Source: Pseudoxanthomonas kalamensis DSM 18571 (GTDB taxonomy: Bacteria > Pseudomonadota > Gammaproteobacteria > Xanthomonadales > Xanthomonadaceae). Taken from it: DNA of 64,000 nucleotides. The first letter of the stretch is position 1. Each line of letters opens with the position of its first letter. The stretch lies in NCBI RefSeq assembly GCF_010211745.1, contig NZ_PDWQ01000001.1:692501-756500 (forward strand). Direction: 5' to 3'. Under the pieces are notes generated by a model, which saw only the letters and a program-made list of their open reading frames with translations, was not told the DNA's origin and searched no databases. Made by a program: the position numbers and the translations under genes. Of this stretch, positions 29,300 to 37,950 are shown piece by piece.

Positions 29300-30370
29300 T
29301 CAGCTGTTGTCGTCCCAGCCGCTGTTCTGCTGGTCCACGTCCAGCAGTTCCTCGACCTGGGCCAGGGTGCTGTCGTCCTTGATGACCCGCTTCAGCCATA
29401 CGTGCAGCGGCATTTCGCCCCAGCGCGCGGCCTTGTCGGCCAGGTAGGCGACCGGGCTGTGCGGTTCGGTGCGGCGGAAGAATTCGGCGACCCGGCGCAG
29501 TTGCGCCAGCGCTTCGCGTCGCGAATTGAGCGGGCCGTTGCCGCCGCCGGTGGTCGGTGCCGCATCGGCGTCCGCGGAATCGGCGGCTTCGGTCGCCTCC
29601 TCGCCTTCGACCAGCATGCCGGCTTCGCGCGCCGAACGCAGCACCAGGTCGTGCAGGAACTGCAGCTGGTCGCGGGCCGCGGCGAAGCTGGGGCCGTCCA
29701 GCCCCAGGCGGGCATCGACCACGTCCTCCAGCGATTTCAGCGCGCGCTGGCAATCGGGAATCGACTCCAGCAGTTCGCGATAGTAGTCGTGCGGGGTCTC
29801 GCGGCGCGCGGTCTCCAGCACATCCAGCGGCGGCAGCCCGTCATTGGCCTGAGCGGCGTTGTCGGGATGGTTGTGGCGGCTGCGCGCGGTTTCGAACTGG
29901 ATCAGCCCGAACTGTCCCTGCGCGGTGCGGGTCAGTGGAATGTCCTTCATCCAGGCCCCGGAATTGGCCAGCAGCCAGCCCAGGTTGCCGATGCGCTGCT
30001 CGCTGTCGCCGTCCTCGATCGGCGGATACAGCGCGTCCCAGTAGCGTTCGCACAGGCCGGCCACCAGCCGGTAGCCTTCGGCCAGTCCGCGGAAGCCCTG
30101 CGTGCGTGCCGCCGCTTCGCAATGCCATACGGCCAGCTGCAGGTCCTTGCTGCGTTTGCGCAGCAGCGTGCCGGTCTGCGCCAGCACCGCCGGCCAGTCG
30201 GCGGCTTTCAGGTCGGTGACCCATTCGCCCTGTTCCAGGGTCGGGTCGTCGCTGCGGCGGGCGTCCTGGATGCGGTCGTATTCGAGGGAGAAGGACAGGT
30301 CCTCGCCGCAGGGCTGCGCTTCGGAGATCGGCGCCAGCAGGCCGCCGGTCAGGTCTTCCGCTTCCGTCAT
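29300..30370 (-). CDS. tssA: T6SS assembly cap protein TssA
   Basis: A 356-residue protein with the ImpA_N domain at residues ~8-130 (GLLAPISEAQPCGEDLSFSLEYDRIQ, WPAVLAQTGTLLRKRSKDLQ). The short C-terminal domain ends WLKRVIKDDSTLAQVEELL, as in TssA proteins that nucleate baseplate and sheath assembly and cap the growing tail. It is transcribed opposite to the tssM operon. Its TssB/TssC partners, often adjacent, are absent from the window. Confidence 0.92.
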   Translation of the reverse strand: MTEAEDLTGGLLAPISEAQPCGEDLSFSLEYDRIQDARRSDDPTLEQGEWVTDLKAADWPAVLAQTGTLLRKRSKDLQLAVWHCEAAARTQGFRGLAEGYRLVAGLCERYWDALYPPIEDGDSEQRIGNLGWLLANSGAWMKDIPLTRTAQGQFGLIQFETARSRHNHPDNAAQANDGLPPLDVLETARRETPHDYYRELLESIPDCQRALKSLEDVVDARLGLDGPSFAAARDQLQFLHDLVLRSAREAGMLVEGEEATEAADSADADAAPTTGGGNGPLNSRREALAQLRRVAEFFRRTEPHSPVAYLADKAARWGEMPLHVWLKRVIKDDSTLAQVEELLDVDQQNSGWDDNS

Positions 30371-30375
30371 GTCGG

Positions 30376-30390
30376 TTCCATCCGATGGAA
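30376..30390. promoter_or_regulatory. Palindrome at the tssA translation start
   Basis: TTCCATC-C-GATGGAA is a 7-bp perfect inverted repeat around one base. The minus-strand GGAA inside it is the likely tssA ribosome-binding site, so a protein bound here could affect tssA expression. No known regulator motif is recognised. Confidence 0.3.
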
Positions 30391-30485
30391 TGTCGTCGCG
30401 ATTCTACGTCAGCAGAACTCACCCGGCTAACCGTGCGGACGGCGGCTTAATGTGATTCCGTCGCATGTCGTATCGCGCACGAGTG

Positions 30486-30514
30486 TTCATCTGTCCGGCG
30501 ACATCTGCTAATTT
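30486..30514 (+). promoter_or_regulatory. Candidate vgrG promoter
   Basis: An extended -10 TGCTAATTT (TAATTT at 30509-30514) lies 17 bp downstream of a poor -35 match, TTCATC (30486-30491), about 95 bp before vgrG. Support is by motif only. Confidence 0.3.
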
Positions 30515-30606
30515 CACTTTTCGGTCGGCGTCGCGCGGGCCGGGCCGCGGAGGCGGTTGCGCCCGTATCGCCGGAAGCGAGACGCGGGCAGTTTCATGGA
30601 GGAAAC

Positions 30607-33564
30607 ATGGGCATTGTCGAGACATCGCAATCCCTGCTGGCGGCGCTGGCGCGCTATGTCGGCAGCGGGCGTCTGCACGAACTGGAATCCGATGCCGTTC
30701 CGGCCGATGCCGCCGTCGAGCGCTGGCAGGGGTGGGAACGGCTGGCGGACGGTTACGAATGGTGGGTGGACGTGCTGTCGTCCGATGCCGGCTGGGATCT
30801 GGACGCACTCGGCGGGCAGCCGGCCACGCTGAAGACGCGACTGGCGCGCGACGGTTTCGCGCGGCGCAGCGGAGTGATCCGCGAAGCGGCCTGCCTCGGC
30901 GCCGATGGCGGATTGGCGCGCTATCGCCTGTGCCTGGTGCCGTGGACGTGGTGGCTGGGGCAGGGCCGGCACAGCCGGGTGTTCCAGGACCGCAGCGTGT
31001 TGCAAATCGTCGAGGCAGTGTTCGCCGACTACGCACCACTGGCGGTCTGGCAGGTGGCCGACGAGGTCGGCCCGTTCCTGGCGGAGGCGCCGCCGCGCAG
31101 TTACTGCGTGCAGTATCGCGAGAGCGACCATGCCTTCGTGACCCGGCTGCTGGCCGAGGAAGGGCTGGGCTGGTGCTGGCAGGAAGACGAATCCGCCCCG
31201 GCCGGGCACCGGCTGCTGATCTTCGCCGACAGCACGACCCTGGCCGACGATGCCTGCGCGGCGGACGGCGGCATCCGCTTCCATCGCAGCGACGCCACCG
31301 AGTCCGACGACAGCGTGCAGGCCATCGGCCGCGAACACCGGCTGGGCGCGGCGAAGCTGAGCCTGCTCGGTACCGATTACAAGCACGACCAGGCGATCAC
31401 GGCGCAACTGCCGCTGGGCTTGGACGATGTGCCGGTGTCGGGCGAGGTCTACGACCCGGCCGGCGCTTACGCCTTCGCCGACACCGCGCAAGGCCGACGT
31501 TACGCCGGTCTACTGGCGCAGGCGCGCGAAGCGCAGCTGCAGCACTGGCAAGGCCAAGGCACGGTGCGCAGCTTCCGCGCCGGCACCGGCTTCACTTTGA
31601 CCCAGGCGCCGCTGTCGGCGGCCGACGGCGGCGAATATCTGCTGCTCAGCGTGCAGCAAGCGGGGTTCAACAACCTGCCGGACACGCTGCGCGAAGGCGT
31701 GCAGGCGCTGCTGGGACCATCGTCCGAACCGGCATCGCCGACGCCGGCGACCGGCGAAGGCTGGCAGGCGCTATGGCAACGCGCCGAACGGGTCGGCTAC
31801 GCCAATGCCTTCCTCGCTCTGTCGCGGCAACAGCCGTGGCGGCCGGTGCTGCAGGACGGAACCGGCGCCCTGCTGAATCCGCGTCCGACCGCGCCGGGCT
31901 ACCAGAGCGCGATCGTGGTGGCCGACGAAGGCGCCGATGCGCAGGAGTTGTACTGCGACGCGCTGGGCCGGGTGAAGGTGAAGTTCCACTTCCAGCAGGG
32001 TCGCGAAGCCGACGACCGCAACAGCTGCTGGTTGCGGGTGGCGCAGCGCTATGCCGGTCCCGGGGTGGGCGCGCAGTTCCTGCCGCGAATCGGGCAGGAA
32101 GTGCTGGTCGGCTTCCTGGACGGCGACATCGACCGACCGCTGATCCTCGGCAGCCTGTACAACGGCCGCGGCGAAGCGGGTGTCGCGGCCACGCCGGGCG
32201 GGCAGGCGGCGGAGAGCGATCTGTCGGCTTACGCGCAGGCCGGCGACCACCGCCCCAGCGCGCAGGCCAACCTGGCCGGCGGGCAGGCGCCGCTGTGGCA
32301 CGGCATGGGCGCCGGCGATCAGGCCCACCGCAATGCGGCGGCGATGTGGGGCATTCAGTCGAAGGAATGGAATGGTTCGGGCCACAGTCGGCTGGTGTTC
32401 GACGACAGCGACGGCCAGTTGCGACTGCAGCTGGCCACCACCCAGGCGGCCAGCCAGTTGAACCTGGGGCATTTGATCCATCAGGCCGACAACTTCCGCG
32501 GCAGCTTCCGTGGCGAAGGTTTCGAGTTGCGGACCGATGGCTGGGGCGCGGTGCGCGCCGAGGCCGGGCTGTGGCTGAGCGCTCATGCGCATGCCGGGCA
32601 AACGCCCGCCGGCGACGCGGTGGCGCCGGCGGCGCTGCTGAAGCAGGCGCAGGCGGTGGCGCAAGTGTTCAGCCAGGCGGCCGGCACCCACCGCACGGTC
32701 AAGCTGGCCGTGCACGAAGGCGTGGGCGAAGCAAAGTCTTCGCTGATCGACGATCAGGCACCGCTGCAGGCGCTGCTGGCCAGCGTGAAGACCACCGTGG
32801 ACGGCAGCGACTACGGCAACGGGCGCGGCGAAGCGATCGAACGCAGCCCGGCGTCAGGCGACGGCCGGGTTCCGCACAGCGGCGATGCGGTGCTGGGCAT
32901 CGCCGCCCCGGCGGGCATCGGTCTGGTGGCCGGACAAAGCCTGCACTGGAGCGTCGGTGAAACCCTGACCCTGGCCAGCGGGCAGGCCAGCAACGCCGCC
33001 ATCGCCGGCAACTTGCGTCTGCACAGCGGCCAGGCCATCGGCTGGCTGACCGCGGCGGTGGAAGGCGCGCCGGAGCAGACCGCGCTGAGCCTGGTGGCCG
33101 GCGAAGGCAAGCTGGAGTTCGAGGCCCAGCACGACAGCGCCCGGCTGCAATCTCGGGACGGCCTGAAGATCGTCAGCGCCAACGCCGAAGTCGAACTGGC
33201 GGCCGGCAAGACCGTGCACCTGGCCGTGGCCGGCGGCGCCAGCCTCACCCTCGAAGGCGGCAACATCGTCATCGCCTGCCCCGGCAAGATCACCGTGCAC
33301 GCGGCCAGGAAGGACTTCGAAGGACCGGCGCACCTGAGCCGCGAGATGAACTCGTGGCCGGAGGCGAAGTTCGATGAGGTTTACGTGGTCAGGCATGAAT
33401 TGACAGGTGAGCCGCTGAAGGATGTGGAGGTCGAACTGCAACGGGCGGATGGTGCAATTCTCAGACTGAAAACGGACGCGCAAGGCAAGCTTCCAAGGCA
33501 GCAAAGCGCATGGATGGATCAGGTGACGATGCGCGTGCTTGAGAAGGTGAAGGAAGAGGAGTAG
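30607..33564 (+). CDS. vgrG: T6SS spike protein VgrG with DUF2345 and a C-terminal extension
   Basis: A 985-residue protein. The gp27-like hub fills residues ~1-380, the gp5 OB-fold is at about 448-520 (YCDALGRVKVKFHF, PRIGQEVLVGFLDGDIDRPLILGSLYN), the needle/DUF2345 region at ~680-900, and a ~65-residue extension follows (EVYVVRHELTGEPLKDVEVEL...). The extension looks like a transthyretin-type beta domain. Such domains on other VgrGs dock lipase effectors, which suits the lipase gene 6 bp downstream. GGAGGAA precedes the ATG. Base composition drops from about 33370 onward, inside the extension, as if this end was acquired with the effector cassette. Confidence 0.95.
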   Translation: MGIVETSQSLLAALARYVGSGRLHELESDAVPADAAVERWQGWERLADGYEWWVDVLSSDAGWDLDALGGQPATLKTRLARDGFARRSGVIREAACLGADGGLARYRLCLVPWTWWLGQGRHSRVFQDRSVLQIVEAVFADYAPLAVWQVADEVGPFLAEAPPRSYCVQYRESDHAFVTRLLAEEGLGWCWQEDESAPAGHRLLIFADSTTLADDACAADGGIRFHRSDATESDDSVQAIGREHRLGAAKLSLLGTDYKHDQAITAQLPLGLDDVPVSGEVYDPAGAYAFADTAQGRRYAGLLAQAREAQLQHWQGQGTVRSFRAGTGFTLTQAPLSAADGGEYLLLSVQQAGFNNLPDTLREGVQALLGPSSEPASPTPATGEGWQALWQRAERVGYANAFLALSRQQPWRPVLQDGTGALLNPRPTAPGYQSAIVVADEGADAQELYCDALGRVKVKFHFQQGREADDRNSCWLRVAQRYAGPGVGAQFLPRIGQEVLVGFLDGDIDRPLILGSLYNGRGEAGVAATPGGQAAESDLSAYAQAGDHRPSAQANLAGGQAPLWHGMGAGDQAHRNAAAMWGIQSKEWNGSGHSRLVFDDSDGQLRLQLATTQAASQLNLGHLIHQADNFRGSFRGEGFELRTDGWGAVRAEAGLWLSAHAHAGQTPAGDAVAPAALLKQAQAVAQVFSQAAGTHRTVKLAVHEGVGEAKSSLIDDQAPLQALLASVKTTVDGSDYGNGRGEAIERSPASGDGRVPHSGDAVLGIAAPAGIGLVAGQSLHWSVGETLTLASGQASNAAIAGNLRLHSGQAIGWLTAAVEGAPEQTALSLVAGEGKLEFEAQHDSARLQSRDGLKIVSANAEVELAAGKTVHLAVAGGASLTLEGGNIVIACPGKITVHAARKDFEGPAHLSREMNSWPEAKFDEVYVVRHELTGEPLKDVEVELQRADGAILRLKTDAQGKLPRQQSAWMDQVTMRVLEKVKEEE

Positions 33565-33570
33565 CTAAGG

Positions 33571-35229
33571 ATGGGCGAAAACTCAGAAGAAAGTGTCGAT
33601 ATCCCTTCGTACATCGACCCGAAGACGGGCGCGCGCCTTTGGCGTCCGCAGCTTACGGCGACAACTGACCAGCGGGAGAAGACGCTGTATCACAAGCCGA
33701 GCGCTGTGATCCCCATCGTGTTCATACCGGGCATCATGGGGACAAATCTTCGTACACGCGGCAAGAATGACGCGGTATGGCGGCCGCCGAATACGGTAGG
33801 CGGGAAACTTTCCGCGGCGTTCACATGGATATGGCGAGGTCCGAAGACACGGCAGGGATTGCTGGACATGAACGCTGTCGAGGTGGATCCGACTGGCCCG
33901 ATCGACGTAGGTAACTCAGGTATCTCAACGGCTGTGGCAAGCGCCCGTGGTTGGGGCGCGGCCATGCAAAGCTCGTACCACCCGATCATGGCGCTGATGC
34001 AGAAGAGATTGAATGCGATAGCATTCTTCAGTTCGGGCGCACCTTTGAAATCTCCAACGGCATCTGTCACGTTGCATGATGGATGGAAGAAAGACGGGCT
34101 GAATGATCCTGCCGAGTACGGCGAGCGCCGCAAGTCGCCGGCTTTGACGCATGATGAGCTGGTTCGGGCGGCTCATTATCGATTTGATGTGTGGTGTGCT
34201 GGCTACAACTGGCTTCAATCCAATCGTCAATCCGGTCTTGATGTCAGGGATTACATCGAGAACACGGTTCTGAAATATTACAAAGACAGCAACATACCAG
34301 CCGAGAAAGTGATTCTGGTGACTCACTCCATGGGTGGGCTGGTCAGTCGTGCGCTGACCGAAATACATGGTTACGACAAAGTGCTTGGTGTGGTGAGTGG
34401 CGTCCAGCCAGCGACAGGGGCGCCGGCGTTCTATCATCATGCGCGCTGCGGGTATACGGGCTTGGAGCAGGTCGTCCTGGGAAGGAATGCGGGCGAGGTG
34501 GTGGCAGTCATTGCCAATGCGCCGGGAGCGCTTGAGTTGGCGCCGACATTTGACTACAACAGTGGCAATCCGTGGCTGACGTTGCATGATACGAGTACGC
34601 ACAAGAAGACGCTGCTGCCGGCAACAAAAGACCCATACACGGAAATCTACAAGAATCCCGCTTGGTATGGATTGGTGCCGCAGGGGAATTCTAAATATCT
34701 AGACTTATCTAGCCTGGGAGGCGGGGGTCCGATCGCTTCTGCAAGAGCGAGATTTTATAAAACCATTAATATGGTCTCTGATTTTCATCATGATATTTAT
34801 CACAAATATAATGATCAAACTTATGCGCACTATGGGGCAGATAGCAGGCGCGACAGCTGGACATCGATAGAATGGGTGGGGGAGGTGAGCAAGATGGGTT
34901 CGGAATATTTCGATGACCAGAACGGAAACTACTCAAGAACGGAAATCATCCCGACGCCCATGGGAGCGGTTACCAGTACCATTACCGGAGCTAGCCTGCG
35001 CTCGGGGGAGGGAGGGTCTGGCGACAGCACGGTTCCGATACTATCGGGGGCAGCGCCGGGCATGGCGGGGGTAAAGACTAGCTTTCGCCACGGCAACATG
35101 GGGGGCGGGACCTTCAACAAGGCCGAGGGATATGACCACCAGAGCAGTTACAACGACTCGCGTGCGCAGTGGGCAACGCTGTATAGCATTGCCAAGCTGG
35201 CGCAGCTTGCCGACTGGCATGCGCAGTAA
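33571..35229 (+). CDS. T6SS lipase/phospholipase effector (Tle family, alpha/beta hydrolase)
   Basis: A 552-residue protein without a signal peptide, encoded 6 bp after vgrG. The oxyanion-loop motif FIPGIMG (51-57) and nucleophile elbow THSMGG (Ser253) are of the LCAT/lipase type. Likely triad partners are Asp485 in SGDSTVP and His523 in GYDHQ. Tle effectors hydrolyse phospholipids of target-cell membranes after delivery on VgrG/PAAR. The Tli4-like immunity genes downstream point to the Tle4 group, but I cannot prove the subgroup. Local GC falls sharply around 34690-34830. The last ~150 bp recur downstream as orphan fragments, and its end overlaps the immunity start by 11 bp. Confidence 0.85.
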   Translation: MGENSEESVDIPSYIDPKTGARLWRPQLTATTDQREKTLYHKPSAVIPIVFIPGIMGTNLRTRGKNDAVWRPPNTVGGKLSAAFTWIWRGPKTRQGLLDMNAVEVDPTGPIDVGNSGISTAVASARGWGAAMQSSYHPIMALMQKRLNAIAFFSSGAPLKSPTASVTLHDGWKKDGLNDPAEYGERRKSPALTHDELVRAAHYRFDVWCAGYNWLQSNRQSGLDVRDYIENTVLKYYKDSNIPAEKVILVTHSMGGLVSRALTEIHGYDKVLGVVSGVQPATGAPAFYHHARCGYTGLEQVVLGRNAGEVVAVIANAPGALELAPTFDYNSGNPWLTLHDTSTHKKTLLPATKDPYTEIYKNPAWYGLVPQGNSKYLDLSSLGGGGPIASARARFYKTINMVSDFHHDIYHKYNDQTYAHYGADSRRDSWTSIEWVGEVSKMGSEYFDDQNGNYSRTEIIPTPMGAVTSTITGASLRSGEGGSGDSTVPILSGAAPGMAGVKTSFRHGNMGGGTFNKAEGYDHQSSYNDSRAQWATLYSIAKLAQLADWHAQ

Positions 35230-35370
35230 ATTGCTGGTTTTTCAAAAGTGGTTTTTCATTGCGAGCTTGTGCGTGTTCGTATCAGGCTGTGGTCATGCGA
35301 AGGTGAATCCTATGGATACAACAGGGTGGAAGACGCATTGCTTTGGCAGATTTTTGGTGGATTTGCCGCC
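35080..35370 (+). repeat. Direct repeat, copy 1 (effector end plus immunity start)
   Basis: About 290 bp covering the effector's last ~50 codons and the first ~50 codons of tli4-1 are almost identical to 36390-36683. The copies differ mainly at a G tract after ATG (G6 here, G9 in copy 2, in frame) and by scattered substitutions. Similarity ends inside the immunity gene, after which the two proteins differ completely. Confidence 0.9.
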
Positions 35371-36238
35371 AAAGGCAAGAGTCAGTCAGATGTACAAGAT
35401 ATGGAGTAATGAATTCAAAAGAACTTCAATTGATTTCAAATCTCTCGACGGGAAAATAAGCAGCATTGAAGACGATTTAAAGTCGGCGAGCCATAAGGGC
35501 TCCGGATCTATGTACATAAAGACCATTGGGTATGATAATGGATCTACTGGGGTTCTTCGCTGGGATTCAGCAAGATCTTCGGAATTTATGTGGATGAGCA
35601 CATATTTTGTTGCTCCTCCCAAGGGTTTTGTTTATCAAATGGAATCTTTGGTGGAGATTGATAAACAACATTCATCTCAGAGTTTTGCAGAAAAAATTTC
35701 GTCAAATATCTCCTCCTTGGAGATGGATGTAATTCCATCTGGCTCCGGCTACTGCATTGATGGAGCTTTCATTGCGGGTGACGATCTTCAGTCAGAGTCG
35801 TTCAACATAGGAGTGACCCTGCCAAAGCATCCGGGAATGAACATCACTCTATTCGTCACGACACAGGGTGAAGTGGACAAGGAGACGCTGTTGGACCGCG
35901 CCGGGGCGGTAGAAGCTGCAGTATTGCTGCAGGGTGGCAAGCTGCTGAGAAAGGGGAAGCGCAATACCGGCGACCATGGTTCGATTCCCGGCGGCGAGTA
36001 CTTGATGACATCGGAAGAAGATGGGCAAAAGATCTACGGATTCACGTGGGAGGCTCTTGGCAAGGCGAATTCGATAGCCGCGCCGTATATGACGGTCGAG
36101 CTTCAAGTGCTGGGCCAGAGCGTGGTCGATGAAGAGCATCCCTACCAGCCGCCTTTCAAGGATGACGACGAAGCGGTTGCCCTTTGGGATGCGATCATCG
36201 AATCGATTCGCTTGCGCCCTGGCGCAGCTTCCATTTGA
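35219..36238 (+). CDS. Tli4-like T6SS immunity lipoprotein 1
   Basis: A 339-residue protein. The signal peptide ends in a lipobox (FVSGC, Cys24), so it is a periplasm-facing lipoprotein, the right place to neutralise a lipase delivered to the periplasm. The N-terminal motif TTGWKTHCFGRFLVDLP and the C-terminal DDDEAVALWDAIIESIRLRPG fit the Tli4 immunity family; the C-terminal domain begins near SGSGYCIDGAFIAGD. ATG 35219 overlaps the effector stop by 11 bp, the usual coupling of a cognate effector-immunity pair. The middle portion is AT-rich relative to neighbours. Confidence 0.85.
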   Translation: MRSKLLVFQKWFFIASLCVFVSGCGHAKVNPMDTTGWKTHCFGRFLVDLPPKARVSQMYKIWSNEFKRTSIDFKSLDGKISSIEDDLKSASHKGSGSMYIKTIGYDNGSTGVLRWDSARSSEFMWMSTYFVAPPKGFVYQMESLVEIDKQHSSQSFAEKISSNISSLEMDVIPSGSGYCIDGAFIAGDDLQSESFNIGVTLPKHPGMNITLFVTTQGEVDKETLLDRAGAVEAAVLLQGGKLLRKGKRNTGDHGSIPGGEYLMTSEEDGQKIYGFTWEALGKANSIAAPYMTVELQVLGQSVVDEEHPYQPPFKDDDEAVALWDAIIESIRLRPGAASI

Positions 36239-36245
36239 CGCCTCG

Positions 36246-36542
36246 GCGCCGGCCGGGCATCGGCTACTGATCTTCGCCGACAGCACGACCCTGTCGGACG
36301 ATGCCTGCGCAGCGGGTGACAGCATCCGTTTCCAACGCAACGACGCCACCGAGTCCGACGACAGCATGCGGCCATTAGTCGTGAAACCCAGCTTCCGCCA
36401 CGGCAACATGGGGGGGGGCGGGACCTTCAACAAGGCCGAGGGATATGACCACCAGAGCAGTTACAACGACTCGCGTGCACAGTGGGCAACGCTGTATAGC
36501 ATTGCCAAGCTGGCGCAGCTTGCCGACTGGCATGCGCAGTAA
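36246..36542 (+). pseudogene. Remnant: vgrG fragment joined to effector C-terminus (fragment A)
   Basis: No start of its own. Bases 36246-36371 align with vgrG 31195-31320 (AGHRLLIFADSTTLSDDAC.., ..NDATESDDSM) at high identity. Bases 36381-36542 then match the effector's last ~54 codons (PSFRHGNMGGGGTFNKAEG, GYDHQSSYND) in the same frame, ending TAA. The effector catalytic Ser and Asp regions are missing, so it cannot be an active lipase. It is best read as the scar of an earlier vgrG-effector cassette. An open frame runs in from the 3' end of tli4-1 in the +1 frame, but nothing suggests translation. Confidence 0.8.
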
Positions 36543-36683
36543 ATTCTTGGTTGTGCGCAAGTGGTTTTTCATCGCCGGCTTGTGCGTGTTCGTATCTGGC
36601 TGTGGTCATGCGAAGGTGAATCCCATGGATACAACGGACTGGAAGACGCATTGCTTTGGCAGGTTTTTGGTTGATTTACCAGA
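36390..36683 (+). repeat. Direct repeat, copy 2 (effector end plus immunity start)
   Basis: Second copy of the 35080-35370 repeat, spanning fragment A and the signal peptide region of tli4-2. The G9 tract at 36410-36418 adds one glycine codon relative to copy 1. Such a repeat can recombine to delete or swap the tli4-1 module between the copies. Confidence 0.9.
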
Positions 36684-37629
36684 AACCTTTCGAGTTAATT
36701 ATCGGGTCAGTTCTGTGACTTTATATTTTGGTCGCGATGAAAATTTTGAGACTGTGGATGTTCAAATTTCCGAAGAAGGGATAAGCTCTGATGAGTATAT
36801 CGCCGCTGTGGAGAAGCGGAGTGAGCAGATTGCGGCAGAAACAAGTGATGTGACGAATGGATCAATGCTTCTTCTGAAAGAAGAGATTGAATCTGATGAA
36901 GTTCTTCTGCGCTATCAAAAAAGTGATATATCCGATCGGTCTCAGGTTCATGAAGTTCACCTATTGATTTCAGGGGTGCATGTTTTTCTGAAGGCAAATT
37001 CATATCAGGGGGTGATTGCCCCTGTGGAGGCCAGACTAATAAAGCTTGCAAAGCGAATTCATGCCGTTTCCGATTTAAAGAATGCGGGCCCTGGATTCTG
37101 CTTGGGTCCAATCGTGATTGATGCAGAGAACGACTATGAATTGGCAGATGTCCATTTTCGAGATGGAAATCGCGCCCATCGGGATGTGAGTCTTGATATT
37201 GAAATGAATACCTTCAAGCAGGACGGGGATGCTTCACGACTGGTGGACCGCATTGATTCTGTAATGTCCACGTTCGGATTTGGTCCCAAAGTGTTCCGCA
37301 AGGGGCAGACACAATTGGCCGGCATGCCGGCGGAAGAATGGCTTGGGCGCCATCGGGAAGATGGGCGAACCCAACATGCGTTCAGCATCGAATCTTATCC
37401 GCTGTCGCCTGGAATTGGATCGGCCGTATTGCAGTTGAGGATGAAAACTGGCGGGAGGATCCCGAATCTACCGACCAAGGGACTTCCCTCCTACATCCCA
37501 GTAACCCCGGACCCTGCATCCATGTCGACGGAGGAAGTCGATACCTCCCTTAATGATGACGAAGCTGTGAGTCTCTGGGATGCGATCATCGAATCGATTC
37601 GCTTGCGCCCGGGCTCAGCTTCCATTTGA
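36532..37629 (+). CDS. Tli4-like T6SS immunity lipoprotein 2
   Basis: A 365-residue lipoprotein (lipobox FVSGC). Its first ~48 residues are nearly identical to immunity protein 1 and its last 25 (NDDEAVSLWDAIIESIRLRPG) closely similar, while the middle ~290 residues are diverged (NYRVSSVTLYFGRDENFETV..., GPGFCLGPIVIDAEND...). The start overlaps the stop of effector fragment A by 11 bp, preserving the coupling geometry although that effector is gone. It probably protects against a related lipase carried by other strains. The N-terminal half is AT-rich. Confidence 0.83.
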   Translation: MRSKFLVVRKWFFIAGLCVFVSGCGHAKVNPMDTTDWKTHCFGRFLVDLPETFRVNYRVSSVTLYFGRDENFETVDVQISEEGISSDEYIAAVEKRSEQIAAETSDVTNGSMLLLKEEIESDEVLLRYQKSDISDRSQVHEVHLLISGVHVFLKANSYQGVIAPVEARLIKLAKRIHAVSDLKNAGPGFCLGPIVIDAENDYELADVHFRDGNRAHRDVSLDIEMNTFKQDGDASRLVDRIDSVMSTFGFGPKVFRKGQTQLAGMPAEEWLGRHREDGRTQHAFSIESYPLSPGIGSAVLQLRMKTGGRIPNLPTKGLPSYIPVTPDPASMSTEEVDTSLNDDEAVSLWDAIIESIRLRPGSASI

Positions 37630-37644
37630 CGCCTCCGCGCCTTG

Positions 37645-37945
37645 CGACGATGGCAATGGTAGTTACCGCCGTCGCGGCACGCGCACCGCACCGGAAATTA
37701 TCGCCGTCCATGGTGCAGGCGACGGCACGGTCAGTGAGCCTTCCGGCGCCGCGCCAAGTCGAGCCGGGGTAAGGGCCAGCTTCCGGCAAGGCTCGCTCGG
37801 CAACGGCCAGTATGCGACAGCGCGTGAAGGTTACGACCATCAGAACAGCTACAACGACAAGGGCGATCGCGCGCAATGGGCCACGTTGTATAGCATGGTC
37901 AAATTGGCGCAACAGGCCGACTGGCATCCTAATGACAAGGGTTGA
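37645..37945 (+). pseudogene. Remnant of a second effector C-terminus (fragment B)
   Basis: About 100 codons without a start, following tli4-2 by 16 bp. The sequence aligns with the effector C-terminus but is clearly another allele: HGAGDGTVSEPSGAAP corresponds to GSGDSTVPILSGAAP, and EGYDHQNSYNDKGDRAQWATLYSM to EGYDHQSSYNDSRAQWATLYSI. The catalytic Asp and His regions remain but the nucleophile half is missing, so it cannot be active alone. It ends 5 bp before the third immunity gene. The junction CAGCTTCCATTTGACGCCTC is shared with fragment A. Confidence 0.8.
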
Positions 37946-37950
37946 ATCCG

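Noticed and set aside
35132-35219. Upstream in-frame extension of the first immunity gene into the effector
   Set aside because: The extension is effector sequence in another frame, and the signal peptide with lipobox begins at ATG 35219. The same reasoning applies to 36445-36532.
36129-36542. A 137-codon open frame that could be taken as a small VgrG-effector protein
   Set aside because: Its first ~38 codons are the immunity gene read out of frame, and the rest lacks the catalytic serine region. It is treated as a remnant.
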